64,000 nt of DNA from Phenylobacterium sp. (GTDB lineage Bacteria > Pseudomonadota > Alphaproteobacteria > Caulobacterales > Caulobacteraceae): contig NZ_JAUXVZ010000035.1 in NCBI RefSeq assembly GCF_030680185.1, positions 91,915-155,914 of the forward strand. Direction: 5' to 3'. Made by a program: the position numbers and the translations under genes. The stretch's first letter is position 1. Each line of letters opens with the position of its first letter. The notes under the pieces are model-generated. The model was not told the origin of the DNA. It searched no databases and worked only from the letters and a program-made list of their open reading frames with translations. Shown piece by piece: positions 20,262 through 28,711 of this stretch.

Positions 20262-22793
20262 TCAGCGGCGCTGAGATGACGCCGCCTTGAGCACGTCGCG
20301 CAGGGCCTTTTCGGAGTAGGGCTTGCTTATGATCGGCACGGCGGAAAGGTGCTCGGGCAGGTCGGCCTGATCGCCGAAGCCGGTGCCGAAGGCGAAGGAA
20401 ATCTTCTCGGCCTGTAGCTGCTCGGCCACCGGCAGGCTGGTCTCCTCTCCCAGGTTCAGGTCGAGGAAGGCGAAGTCGGGCCGATCGGCGGCGATGGCTT
20501 CAAGGGCGGCGGCGACGTTGGAGGCCATGCTGACCTGGCTGGCGCCGAGCTTCAGCAGCACGCCTTCCAGATCCAGCGCGATGATCATGTTGTCCTCGAC
20601 CACCAGCACATGGTTCGGTCGGGGCGGTCGCTCATCGGCCACGGGGGCGACGGCCTTGCCAGGATCGGCCGCACGGCCCTCCACGACGAAGCGCCCCGGC
20701 ACCCGCAACGCCACCCGCAGGCCCGCAGGATCAAAGGTCACCTCAGCCTCGCCGCCCAGCTCATGGGGGATGGAGCGTTCGATGATGGTCGAGCCGAACC
20801 CCCGCCGGGTGGGCGCCTTGACCGTCGGCCCGCCCTGTTCACGCCAGGCCAGGTCCAGCGCGCCGGACGCATCGGTGGTCCAGCTCACATGCACCTCGCC
20901 GCGGCTGTCGCAAAGGGCGCCGTACTTGGCCGAGTTGGTCACCAGTTCATGGATGACCAGCGACAGGGTCGAGAAGGCCTGGGGTTCGATCAGCACGTCG
21001 GGGCCCGACAGGATCAGCCGGTCGGCCTTGGCGGCCAGATAGGCCTCCGCCTCCCCGCGGATCAGGTCGGTCAGGGCCCCGGGACCCCAGTGCTGCTGGG
21101 TGATCTGATCATGGGCGCGGGCGAGCGCCTGGACCCGGCCCGAGACCACGTCGAAGAATTGCTGGACGGTGGTCGCGCCATCGCGGCTCTGCGAGATCAG
21201 GCCGCGGATCAGGCCCAGGATGTTGCGCACCCTGTGGTTCAGCTCGGCGATCAGAACTTCCTGCCGATGCTGGGCCTTGCCCCGCTCGGCGTTGGCCAGA
21301 TCGGTCAGCCGCATGACCACTTCCAGAAGCGTCAGCCGCAGGCTGTCCACCGCCGCAAGCTCCGAGGCCGACCAGGGGCGGGACTGACCTCGGACGGTCT
21401 CCTTCCAGGTCTCGAAACTCTGTCGCGGGGTCAGGCGGGCGCCGAGCGGGCCGACGGTGACCGCCTTGTTGGGATCGCCGGCCCAGGCCACCTCGCGGAC
21501 GACCTCCCCACGCTGGAAGATCAGATAGTCGCCCGGCTCCCGCGACAGGGGCACGGCGATGATCCCGGCGGCGTCTTGCCAGGTCTTGGCCTCCGGCAGG
21601 TGCGCGGCCAGGTGATGGGTGTGGAACACCCCCCGCGTGGCGTGGTCGTCCAGGAAGCCGACCAGGATCTTGAGCCGGTCGGCGTCCAGGCTGGCGCCGT
21701 GGCTGGTCGTCTGGCCGCCCATGTGAAGGGTCACGCCCTCACAGCCGGCCAGGCTGCACAGCTCGCCGAGGAAGGGTGTGAGACTGGCCGGCCCCGAAGC
21801 TGTCGCCACCGAACTGACCAGGCGATCGTGCAGGTTTCGCGCCCGCTCCACATGGCGGGCCTCGGTCTCCTGTTCGCGGCTTTCCAGCATGTAGGAGAAG
21901 ATCTGGCCAAACAGCTCGGCCGCCGTGCGCCGCTCATAGGAGACGTGGTGGGGGCCATAGTGGTGGCAGGCGAACAGGCCCCAAAGCTTGCCCTGGCGCA
22001 GGATGGAGATGGAGAGCGACGCGCCGACGCCCATATTGCGGAGATATTCGATGTGGATCGGCGAGACCGCCCGCAGCATGGACATGGAGAGATCCAGCGG
22101 GCCGCCGCTGGGGCCCAGGGCGGGGCGGACCTTCGGCGTCTCGGCGTCGATATCGGCGATGATCCGCAGCCAGCTCCGCTCATAGAGGGCGCGCGCCTGC
22201 TGGGGGATGTCCGAGGCCGGATAGCGCTGGCCGAGGAACGAGCCGATGCCCGGCCGCACGGACTCGGCGATCACCTCGCCGGCGCCGTCGTGGTCGAAGC
22301 GATAGACCATCACCCGGTCGAATTCGGTCAGGGCGCGCACCTGGCGGGCGGCTTCGTGGACGATGTCTTCGATCGTTTTCCGCTCGGCCACGCGATTGGC
22401 CATGGAGCGTACGGCCGAGGCCGCCTCCAGCGAGGATTCGGCCCGGCTCGGCTCGGCCTCGATGATCAGCAGGTCGCCCGAATAATGGACCGCCACGTCG
22501 AAGGGCTCGCCGCCGGCCTGCAGGGCCAGGTTGAACACCCGCTCCACGGAATCGGCGCCCCGCATGATCTGCAGCCGGCCGCGGATTTCATGCACGGCGT
22601 GCCCGTCGAGGACCTCTGTCAGGGATCGCCCGATGAGGTCTTCGGCGGCCTGCCCCAGGAAGCCCTGGGCGTTGTCGGAGGCGTGCGCCACCATCCACTG
22701 GCGGGTGACCGCCAGCAGGAAGCCGAACGGCTGGATCGCGCCCAGCAGATGGATCGGTTCCCGATCACAGTTCGTCAGGTCGACATCGGTCAA
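20262..22793 (-). CDS. bphP: Bacteriophytochrome with HWE histidine kinase and C-terminal receiver
   Basis: 843 residues. The PAS domain (about 1-115) has the biliverdin-attaching Cys9 in TNCDREPIHLLGAIQPFG. The GAF domain (about 140-310) has PASDIP at 192-197 and the chromophore His region SPIHIEYLRNMGVGASLSIS. The PHY domain (about 330-500) carries the tongue motif PRQSF (456-460). An HWE-type kinase follows (AELNHRVRNILGLIRGL, phospho-His520; HELVTNSAKYGAL; FGSTIIERSI), then a receiver (LVVEDNMIIALDLEG, DFAFLDLNLG). It is a red/far-red sensor kinase in the cytoplasm. The heme oxygenase that makes biliverdin is immediately upstream, on the same strand. Confidence 0.95.
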   Translation of the reverse strand: MTDVDLTNCDREPIHLLGAIQPFGFLLAVTRQWMVAHASDNAQGFLGQAAEDLIGRSLTEVLDGHAVHEIRGRLQIMRGADSVERVFNLALQAGGEPFDVAVHYSGDLLIIEAEPSRAESSLEAASAVRSMANRVAERKTIEDIVHEAARQVRALTEFDRVMVYRFDHDGAGEVIAESVRPGIGSFLGQRYPASDIPQQARALYERSWLRIIADIDAETPKVRPALGPSGGPLDLSMSMLRAVSPIHIEYLRNMGVGASLSISILRQGKLWGLFACHHYGPHHVSYERRTAAELFGQIFSYMLESREQETEARHVERARNLHDRLVSSVATASGPASLTPFLGELCSLAGCEGVTLHMGGQTTSHGASLDADRLKILVGFLDDHATRGVFHTHHLAAHLPEAKTWQDAAGIIAVPLSREPGDYLIFQRGEVVREVAWAGDPNKAVTVGPLGARLTPRQSFETWKETVRGQSRPWSASELAAVDSLRLTLLEVVMRLTDLANAERGKAQHRQEVLIAELNHRVRNILGLIRGLISQSRDGATTVQQFFDVVSGRVQALARAHDQITQQHWGPGALTDLIRGEAEAYLAAKADRLILSGPDVLIEPQAFSTLSLVIHELVTNSAKYGALCDSRGEVHVSWTTDASGALDLAWREQGGPTVKAPTRRGFGSTIIERSIPHELGGEAEVTFDPAGLRVALRVPGRFVVEGRAADPGKAVAPVADERPPRPNHVLVVEDNMIIALDLEGVLLKLGASQVSMASNVAAALEAIAADRPDFAFLDLNLGEETSLPVAEQLQAEKISFAFGTGFGDQADLPEHLSAVPIISKPYSEKALRDVLKAASSQRR

Positions 22794-22931
22794 GGCCGCA
22801 AACGTTCCAATTCCAGGGGGGAGGGGGACGCGTGCGGGGACAGGCGTCGGCGGGGGAGCTTCACCGCCAATACAATAGGAAGTCGGGGCTCAGGTCTGTC
22901 GGGTAGCGGACGCTTTCGGGGGTCGCTCGGC

Positions 22932-23483
22932 TCAGGCCGACGTCGGGGCGACGGCTGTGAACCCGGCCTCGAAGGCGGCGAAGACGCCCCGCGCCCCATC
23001 CACGGCGGCGGCCGTCTCGGCGGGGTCGAGGTCGCGACTGTCGAGCCATTCCAGAAAGGTGCGCCAGAGGGGCTCGCCCTGGCCGTGGGCGAGATAGGCG
23101 ATGGGCGCCGCAGGCTGCGCCTCGGCCAGCCGGCGGCGCAGGAGGGCTCCGCCCAGGCGCGAACCCTCCAGGACGTAGAGCGCGCCTACGCGCTCGGCCG
23201 CGTTGGTTGGGGCGGGGATGAGAGCGGGGGCGGGCGCTTCGAAGCCCAGTTCGGCCAGGTCGGCCAGCAACGCCCCCGCGCGGCGGCGTTCAGGCCAGCT
23301 GGGCGGCAGGTCTTGGGGTGGGGCGGCGTCCAGCGCCGCCTCCAGGGGCGGCAGCACGGCGGCGTGGCCCAGGAGAAAGGCGCCGTAGCCCTCGGGGCTG
23401 GCCAGATCGAAAGCGCCGCCCAATCGGTCGACGCGATCGTGATCCTGGCGCGTGGCTGCGCGCAGGGTGGTTCTCAGAGTCAT
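22932..23483 (-). CDS. bphO: Biliverdin-forming heme oxygenase (bacterial type)
   Basis: 183 residues from the ATG giving MTLRTTLRAATRQDHDRVDR; the His in RQDHDRVD is the expected proximal heme ligand. VGALYVLEGSRLGGALL is the distal-helix motif with the flexible Gly pair, and DLASPEGYGAFLLGHAAV is the usual second helix. It opens heme to biliverdin, iron and CO and thereby supplies the phytochrome chromophore. The phytochrome gene follows 138 bp downstream on the same strand. Confidence 0.88.
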   Translation of the reverse strand: MTLRTTLRAATRQDHDRVDRLGGAFDLASPEGYGAFLLGHAAVLPPLEAALDAAPPQDLPPSWPERRRAGALLADLAELGFEAPAPALIPAPTNAAERVGALYVLEGSRLGGALLRRRLAEAQPAAPIAYLAHGQGEPLWRTFLEWLDSRDLDPAETAAAVDGARGVFAAFEAGFTAVAPTSA

Positions 23484-23520
23484 CAAGGCTCGGTGGTCCT
23501 GTTGTCGCCCAGACAGCAAC

Positions 23521-23551
23521 GCACGGACGGCGATCAGGTCGCCGTCCGTGC
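23521..23551 (-). terminator. Strong hairpin after the RhlE-type helicase gene
   Basis: A perfect 12-bp stem (GCACGGACGGCG with CGCCGTCCGTGC) and a 7-nt loop, 23 nt beyond the helicase stop. It lacks a long U tract but fits a terminator that isolates the helicase from the heme-oxygenase/phytochrome genes. The promoter of those genes then lies between about 23484 and 23520 or overlaps the hairpin. Confidence 0.65.
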
Positions 23552-23574
23552 TGCAGAGGTGAGCAGAGCGCGAT

Positions 23575-24990
23575 CTAGTCGATCGGGCTCCAGGCCTTGG
23601 GGGCGCCTTCGCGCTTGGGACCGCGGAAGCGATCGCCGCCGGCGGCCGCCTTGGCGGCCTGAGCCGGCTTGGCGCCATCGCGGCGGGGCTGACCGCCGCC
23701 GCGGCCTTCGCCGCCGCCACGACCCTGGTCGGGACGCCGGTTACGGGTCTGGCGCAGGGCGGCGGGCACGTCATTGCGCGGATCGCGCGAGCGACCCGAG
23801 GCCTGACGGGGTTCTTCCGGCGTGACGTCGGCGATGGCCTTGGTCATCAGGGCCAGGGCCTTGTCGTTGCGGCGGTCGAAGGACGGGATGGTCTGGCGCG
23901 TGACCTTCTGGATGTCGCGCAGCAGGTTCCGCTCGTCGTCGGCACAGAAGGCGATGGCCGAGCCATCGGCGCCGGCTCGGGCCGTACGGCCGATCCGGTG
24001 GACATAGGCTTCCGGCACGTTGGGCAGTTCGTATTGAACCACGTGGCTGACGGCGTCGATGTCGATGCCGCGGGCGGCGATGTCGGTGGCCACAAGCGCG
24101 CGGATCTTGCCCGCCTTGAAGTCCGCCAGCGCCCGTTCACGCTGGCCCTGGCTCTTGTCGCCGTGGATGGCCGAGGCTTCCACGCCGCCCTGTTCCAGGG
24201 TCTTGGCCACGCGGTCGGCGCCGCGCTTGGTGCGGGTGAAGACGATGACGCGCTTGAAGTCCTTCTCGGCGAACAGCTCGGCCAGCAGGGCGCGCTTGCG
24301 GGTCTGCTCGACGAACAGAACCTTCTGGCTGATGCGCTCCACGGTGGTCGCCTGGGGGGTCACCGAGACCTTGAGCGGGTCCTTCAGGAGTTCGCCAGCC
24401 AGCTTGCCGATTTCGGTGGGCATGGTGGCGGAAAAGAACAGGTTCTGCCGCTGGGCGGGGATGTGCTTCACGATGCGGCGGATCGGGACGATGAAGCCCA
24501 TGTCCAGCATCTGGTCGGCTTCGTCGAGGACGAAGGTTTCGACCCCCTGCAGGGTGACGGTCTTCTCGCCCAGATGGTCGATCAGGCGGCCCGGCGTGGC
24601 GACGAGGACGTCGACGCCGGGGGCCATGGCGCGCATCTGGCCGCCATACTTCACGCCGCCGAAGATCACGGTGACGGTCAGGCCGAGATGCTGGCCATAG
24701 GTGCGGAAGCTCTCGGCGATCTGGGTGGCCAGTTCGCGGGTCGGCGATAGGACGAGCACCCGGCAGCCGCGACGGGGCGCAGGCTTGGGGTCGGCCGCCA
24801 GGCGGTGGAGGATGGGGAGGGCGAAGGCGGCGGTCTTGCCGGTGCCGGTCTGGGCGATGCCCAGGATGTCACGGCCGGAGAGCACGCCCGGAATGGCCTT
24901 GGCCTGGATCGGGGTCGGGGTCTCATAGCCCTGGTCGGCCAGGGCCTTCAGCAAAGGCTTGGCCAGGCCGAGTTCAGAAAATTGGGTCAA
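23575..24990 (-). CDS. rhlE: DEAD-box RNA helicase, RhlE type
   Basis: 471 residues. The Q motif region is FSELGLAKPLLKALADQGYE; then AQTGTGKTAAF (motif I), LSPTRELATQIAES (Ia), VLDEADQMLDMGF (II), FSATMP (III), VFTRTKRGADRVAK (IV), ATDIAARGIDIDAVSHVVQ (V) and YVHRIGRTARAGADG (VI). The C-terminal 90 residues are Arg/Gly-rich, an RNA-binding tail. Such helicases remodel rRNA or act with RNase E in the degradosome, often under cold stress. The product ends before a strong hairpin. Confidence 0.95.
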   Translation of the reverse strand: MTQFSELGLAKPLLKALADQGYETPTPIQAKAIPGVLSGRDILGIAQTGTGKTAAFALPILHRLAADPKPAPRRGCRVLVLSPTRELATQIAESFRTYGQHLGLTVTVIFGGVKYGGQMRAMAPGVDVLVATPGRLIDHLGEKTVTLQGVETFVLDEADQMLDMGFIVPIRRIVKHIPAQRQNLFFSATMPTEIGKLAGELLKDPLKVSVTPQATTVERISQKVLFVEQTRKRALLAELFAEKDFKRVIVFTRTKRGADRVAKTLEQGGVEASAIHGDKSQGQRERALADFKAGKIRALVATDIAARGIDIDAVSHVVQYELPNVPEAYVHRIGRTARAGADGSAIAFCADDERNLLRDIQKVTRQTIPSFDRRNDKALALMTKAIADVTPEEPRQASGRSRDPRNDVPAALRQTRNRRPDQGRGGGEGRGGGQPRRDGAKPAQAAKAAAGGDRFRGPKREGAPKAWSPID

Positions 24991-25301
24991 GTGACTTACA
25001 GTCTTTCGGAGTGCGCCGAAGGCGGCCGCTTGCTGTGCAAGGGTCGCGGGACGCGGGTCAGTTTGGGGAAAGCCCCCGCGTGGCGGGGCGATCTATGCGA
25101 TCTCTTCTGGCGCTCAACAGGCCGAACCTCCGTTTCAGGAGGCCCTCACGCGGGCTGGAGCACCGATAGCGCCAATCAGGGCGCAAGGCACACATCGTCT
25201 TTCGCAGGTGCGAAGTCAACCCAAAGTCGTCGGCGCGGCCTGCGGGGTCTCAGTTTGTCTCGCCCTGTTGCATTTGCAGCAGAGGCGCGGAAAGGAGAGG
25301 C
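24991..25301. other. 311-bp divergent intergenic region between rhlE and mutT
   Basis: No supported gene. It must hold the promoters of both divergent genes. On the mutT side the ribosome-binding site AAAGGAGAGGC directly precedes the ATG. On the rhlE side the leader could be long, as is common for cold-responsive helicases. A GC-rich inverted segment (GGGGAAAGCCCCCGCGTGGCGGGG, about 25065-25088) could fold in the leader. I see nothing more definite. Confidence 0.5.
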
Positions 25302-25709
25302 ATGACCGAAAAGCCCATACTCCTGGTCGCCGCCGCGGCCCTGATCGACACCGATGGCCGCGTGCTGATCTGCCAGCGCCCTGAGGGCAAGCAACTGGCC
25401 GGGCTCTGGGAGTTTCCCGGCGGCAAGGTCGAGACCGGCGAGACGCCCGAGGCCTGCCTGATCCGTGAGTTGGACGAGGAGCTGGGCATCCAGGTGACCA
25501 ATGCCTGCCTGGCGCCCTTCGTGTTCGCCAGCCACGGTTATGAGTCCTTTCACCTGCTCATGCCACTTTATCTGTGTCGGCGTTGGAGCGGCTTCGTCAC
25601 CGCCAAGGAACACAAGGCTCTCGCATGGGTGAAGCCCAACAAGCTCAGCGACTATCCGATGCCGCCGGCCGACGCGCCCCTGGTGGCCTGGCTGCGCGAC
25701 ATGATCTGA
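25302..25709 (+). CDS. mutT: (Deoxy)nucleoside triphosphate pyrophosphohydrolase, Nudix (MutT type)
   Basis: 135 residues with a full Nudix box: GGKVETGETPEACLIRELDE followed by ELGI, giving the G-x5-E-x7-R-E-U-x-E-E-x-G-U pattern. LICQRPEGKQLAGLWEFPGG is the substrate-side motif of MutT, which hydrolyses 8-oxo-dGTP in the nucleotide pool. The ribosome-binding site AAAGGAG lies 6 nt upstream. Its last codons overlap a small pilin-like frame. Confidence 0.9.
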   Translation: MTEKPILLVAAAALIDTDGRVLICQRPEGKQLAGLWEFPGGKVETGETPEACLIRELDEELGIQVTNACLAPFVFASHGYESFHLLMPLYLCRRWSGFVTAKEHKALAWVKPNKLSDYPMPPADAPLVAWLRDMI

Positions 25710-25858
25710 AGCGGTTCGCCCAGGACGCGTCCGGCGCCACCGCCATCGAATACGCCCTGCTGGCGGCCGTGCTCGGCCTGGTGATCATCACCGCCGCAGG
25801 CGTGCTCCGCGCCCAGATCTACGCCCTGCTGATCAGCGTCTCGGACGCGCTCGTCTAA
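25706..25858 (+). CDS. Small Flp/Fap-type pilin-like protein without a canonical start
   Basis: 50 codons in a frame that overlaps the mutT stop. The sequence LKRFAQDASGATAIEYALLA is the class IVb prepilin cleavage and helix motif (G-A-T-A-I-E-Y), followed by a long hydrophobic helix (AVLGLVIITAAGVL) and a short tail. No ATG, GTG or TTG lies in frame near the expected start; CTG at 25706 is the only candidate, or the gene is a one-base-shifted remnant fused to mutT. No tad/cpa secretion genes lie nearby. The stop overlaps that of the convergent methyltransferase gene. Confidence 0.55.
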   Translation: MKRFAQDASGATAIEYALLAAVLGLVIITAAGVLRAQIYALLISVSDALV

Positions 25859-26769
25859 TCCTCGTCCCGCGGCAGCGGGTTCTCCTCGACCCCCAGGGCC
25901 TCGGCCAGGCGCATCTTGGCCGAGCCCGGCTTCAGGGGCTGCTGCTGGCTGGCGTGCGGCGCCCAGCCGGTGAGGGTGAGGATTTCGAAGGTGGCCGGGA
26001 CGCGGCCGTCCTTTTCGCCGAACCGTTCCACATAGAGCTCGAAGGCCCGTCCCAGCACCGCCCGGCTCAAGCGCCGAGGGTGACGATCAGCCAGGGCGTT
26101 GGTCTCGCCCATCTGGCGCAGGTCGGCCAGCAGCTTCAGCGGATGGGCGTAGCGCACGGTCACCCGGTCCACATCGGCGACCGGCAGGGCGAAGCCCGCC
26201 CGCTGCAATAGGCCAGCCGCGTCCGAGGCGTCGGCGAAGGGGGAGATGCGGCTGCCGGCGCCGCCGGTCAGTTCGGCCTCGGCGTCGATCAGCGAGCGGC
26301 GCAGCTCGAACAGGGTCGAGCCCCCCAGGAAGGCGCCGATGAACAGGCCGTCTGGCCTAAGCGCCCGGCGGATCTGAATCAGGGCGCCGACCACATCATT
26401 GGTCCAGTGGAGGCCGAAGGTGGAGATGGCCAGGTCCAGGCTGCTGGCCGCAAAGGGCAGGCGCTCCTCATCGGCCACCAGGCGCGGTCCCGGCCGGCCC
26501 TTCAGCATGGCGTCCGAAAGATCGGCCTCGACCACCAGACCGACCCGGGCCTTGGCGTCGCTCTGGCTCAGAGCCTTGGCGAACGCGCCCCGCCGCGCCG
26601 AGAGATCGACGGCCAGGGGGAAGTCGCGCATGATCGCCTCCAGGCGCTCCACCGCGTCCTCTGAGGCGCGGCGGTGCAGGAAGTCGGCGGCTTCAAAGGC
26701 CGGGGCGGCGCGGTCCAGGTGCTTGCGCACAAGGCTGCGGTCGAACAGTCGGGGCGGGTTGGGTGACAT
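25855..26769 (-). CDS. BioC/NDUFAF5-like SAM-dependent methyltransferase
   Basis: 304 residues from the ATG giving MSPNPPRLFDRSLVRKHLDR. The N-terminal FDRSLVRKHLDRAA and DFLHRRASEDAVERLEAI are shared by the alphaproteobacterial branch resembling mitochondrial NDUFAF5 and BioC. The core shows DLAISTFGLHWTNDVVGALI and IRRALRPDGLFIGAFLGGS. Possible roles are hydroxylation or methylation of an assembly substrate, or malonyl-ACP methylation. No biotin or complex I genes are nearby. Its start codon overlaps that of the divergent comF on a shared CATG. Confidence 0.85.
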   Translation of the reverse strand: MSPNPPRLFDRSLVRKHLDRAAPAFEAADFLHRRASEDAVERLEAIMRDFPLAVDLSARRGAFAKALSQSDAKARVGLVVEADLSDAMLKGRPGPRLVADEERLPFAASSLDLAISTFGLHWTNDVVGALIQIRRALRPDGLFIGAFLGGSTLFELRRSLIDAEAELTGGAGSRISPFADASDAAGLLQRAGFALPVADVDRVTVRYAHPLKLLADLRQMGETNALADRHPRRLSRAVLGRAFELYVERFGEKDGRVPATFEILTLTGWAPHASQQQPLKPGSAKMRLAEALGVEENPLPRDED

Positions 26770-27550
26770 GAGCCTGCAAGATGGCCTTTCGGGGCTCGCG
26801 TGGAAACCAGGGGCGCGGCTGAAATCGGCCGGGCGCGACCTGCTCGACCTGGTGTTTCCGCCACAGGCCCTGGATGTGGGGCCGCGGCCCCTGTCGCCAG
26901 GGCTCTCGGCGGAAGCCTGGATGAGGATCACCTTCCTGGACGGGCCGGTCTGCGACGGTTGCGGGGCGGCGTTCGAATTTTCGCTCGGGCCGGGCGTGCG
27001 CTGCGCCGCCTGCGAGGCGCGGCCGCGGGCTTTCTCCCGCGCCAGGGCGGCCTGTGTCTATGACGAGACCTCTCGCGATCCGATCCTGCAGCTCAAGCAC
27101 GCCGACCGGCAGGACCTGGCGCCGCTGTTCGCCCGCTGGCTGTCGCGGGCGGCCGACGGACTGGTGGAGGAGGCCTCCGCCATCACGCCGGTGCCGCTGC
27201 ATTCATCGCGGCTGTTTTCTCGCCGGTTCAACCAGGCCGCCGAGATCGCCCGCGGCCTCGCCCGCCTGCGGGACCGGCCCTACCTGCCCGACGTGTTGGT
27301 GCGCCGAAGAGCGACAGAGAGCCAGGGCGGCAAGTCCGGATCGGGCCGCAAGCGCAATGTCGCCGGCGCCTTCGTCGTGCCGCCGGGGCGAGCCCATCAG
27401 GTGGCTGGACGCAACATCCTGCTCGTCGACGACGTTCTGACCACAGGCGCCACCGCCGAAGGCTGCGCGCGGGCCCTGCTCGCGGCCGGAGCGGCCCGTG
27501 TCGATCTCGCCGTGGTGGCGCGCGTCAAGGCGGCCGCCACCTCCTCGTGA
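26768..27550 (+). CDS. comF: ComF family phosphoribosyltransferase-like protein
   Basis: 260 residues. The N-terminal zinc finger is GPVCDGCGAAFEF plus VRCAACEARPRAF. The C-terminal phosphoribosyltransferase domain has the PRPP loop NILLVDDVLTTGATAEGCA and the ITPVPLHSSRLFSRRFNQAA segment typical of ComF/GntX. In naturally transformable bacteria ComF assists DNA uptake. Its role elsewhere is unclear. The start adopted overlaps the divergent methyltransferase start, so either both transcripts are leaderless or the true start lies a little further in. It leads a run with grxC, the nitrilase-like gene and DUF1178. Confidence 0.88.
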   Translation: MSLQDGLSGLAWKPGARLKSAGRDLLDLVFPPQALDVGPRPLSPGLSAEAWMRITFLDGPVCDGCGAAFEFSLGPGVRCAACEARPRAFSRARAACVYDETSRDPILQLKHADRQDLAPLFARWLSRAADGLVEEASAITPVPLHSSRLFSRRFNQAAEIARGLARLRDRPYLPDVLVRRRATESQGGKSGSGRKRNVAGAFVVPPGRAHQVAGRNILLVDDVLTTGATAEGCARALLAAGAARVDLAVVARVKAAATSS

Positions 27551-27608
27551 CCTGCAGCCGCACGGCCAAGGTCTGGACATTTGATCAGGGAAGCCCCTTA
27601 TCCCCGCC

Positions 27609-27869
27609 ATGCCAAACGTCACCATCTACACCAAGCCCTACTGCCCCTACTGCGTGCGCGCCCTGACCCTGCTGGAAAAGAAGGGTGTGGAGTTCACCGA
27701 GATCGAGGCTGCTTTCGATCCCGAGAAGCGCCAGGAAATGGTCCAGCGCTCCGGCGGCGGGACCACCTTCCCGCAGATCTTCATCGGCGAGCGCCACATC
27801 GGCGGCTGCGATGACATGATGGACCTGGAGCGCGCGGGCGAACTCGACACCCTGCTGCAGGGCGCCTGA
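27609..27869 (+). CDS. grxC: Glutaredoxin 3
   Basis: 86 residues with the dithiol motif KPYCPYCVRALTLL, the cis-Pro loop TTFPQIFIGERHIGG and CDDMMDLERAGELD. It reduces protein disulfides and glutathione mixed disulfides in the cytoplasm. Length and motifs match bacterial Grx3. It is 58 bp after comF and 11 bp before the carbon-nitrogen hydrolase gene. Confidence 0.97.
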   Translation: MPNVTIYTKPYCPYCVRALTLLEKKGVEFTEIEAAFDPEKRQEMVQRSGGGTTFPQIFIGERHIGGCDDMMDLERAGELDTLLQGA

Positions 27870-27880
27870 AGCCTGATCGC

Positions 27881-28711
27881 ATGATGCTCCGCGTCGCCCT
27901 CGTCCAGACCCGCACGCCAGCCAGCCAGGCGTCGGCCCTCGAACACGTTCTGCTCCTGGTCCGCCAGGCGGCCGAGGGCGGGGCGCAGCTGATCGCGACG
28001 CCGGAGGGAACCAACATCCTGCAGAAGGACCGCGAGGCCTTGCTGCCGCAGTTGCGCGCCCTGGAGGAGGATCCGGTCGTGGTCGCCCTGCAGGATGTTG
28101 CGCGCGCTTCGGGCGTCGCCATCCTGATCGGCTCGGCCCTGGTCAAGCGCGAGGATGGCCTGTGCGCCAACCGCAGCGCCCTAATCAACCCTGACGGCGA
28201 GATCACGGCGACCTACGACAAGCTGCACATGTTCGACGTGGACCTGCCCAGCGGAGAGCGCGTCCGGGAATCGGCCACCTATGCGCCGGGCGATGTCGCC
28301 GTCACGGCCACGGCGCAGGGCGCGAAGCTCGGCCTGACCATCTGCTACGACCTGCGCTTCCCGGCCCTGCATCGGGCGCTCGCCCTGGCCGGGGCCCAGA
28401 TCCTGACCACCCCGGCCGCCTTCACCCGCTCGACCGGGGCGGCGCACTGGGAGGTGCTGTTGCGCGCCCGGGCCATCGAGACTGGCAGCTTTGTTATCGC
28501 CCCGGCCCAGGGCGGCTTCCATGAGGACGGCCGCGGCACCTATGGCCACAGCCTGGTGGTCTCGCCCTGGGGCGAGGTGATCGGCCAGCTCGATCACGAT
28601 GAGCCTGGGGTGCTGTTCGCCGACCTCGACCTGGATCAGGTCGCCAAGGCCCGTGCCGCGATTCCGGCCCTGGCCAATGCGCGGGCCTTCTCCGGACCCG
28701 CGGCGATATGA
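27881..28711 (+). CDS. Carbon-nitrogen hydrolase (Nit1-like, nitrilase superfamily)
   Basis: 276 residues. The catalytic Glu lies in LIATPEGTNIL, the Lys in TYDKLHMFDVDLPSG, and the Cys in GLTICYDLRFPALHRAL. The spacing and the DLP segment fit the Nit1 subgroup. Known Nit1-type enzymes hydrolyse deaminated glutathione, a metabolite-repair task that would suit the neighbouring grxC; this link is inferred. The stop overlaps the start of the DUF1178 gene (ATGA). Confidence 0.92.
   Translation: MMLRVALVQTRTPASQASALEHVLLLVRQAAEGGAQLIATPEGTNILQKDREALLPQLRALEEDPVVVALQDVARASGVAILIGSALVKREDGLCANRSALINPDGEITATYDKLHMFDVDLPSGERVRESATYAPGDVAVTATAQGAKLGLTICYDLRFPALHRALALAGAQILTTPAAFTRSTGAAHWEVLLRARAIETGSFVIAPAQGGFHEDGRGTYGHSLVVSPWGEVIGQLDHDEPGVLFADLDLDQVAKARAAIPALANARAFSGPAAI

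Noticed and set aside
20610..23825. 1071-codon open frame on the plus strand antisense to the phytochrome and heme oxygenase genes
   Set aside because: High-GC DNA gives long spurious antisense frames. The translation is low-complexity (Gly/Arg/His-rich) and no domain is seen, while the opposite strand has full phytochrome motifs.
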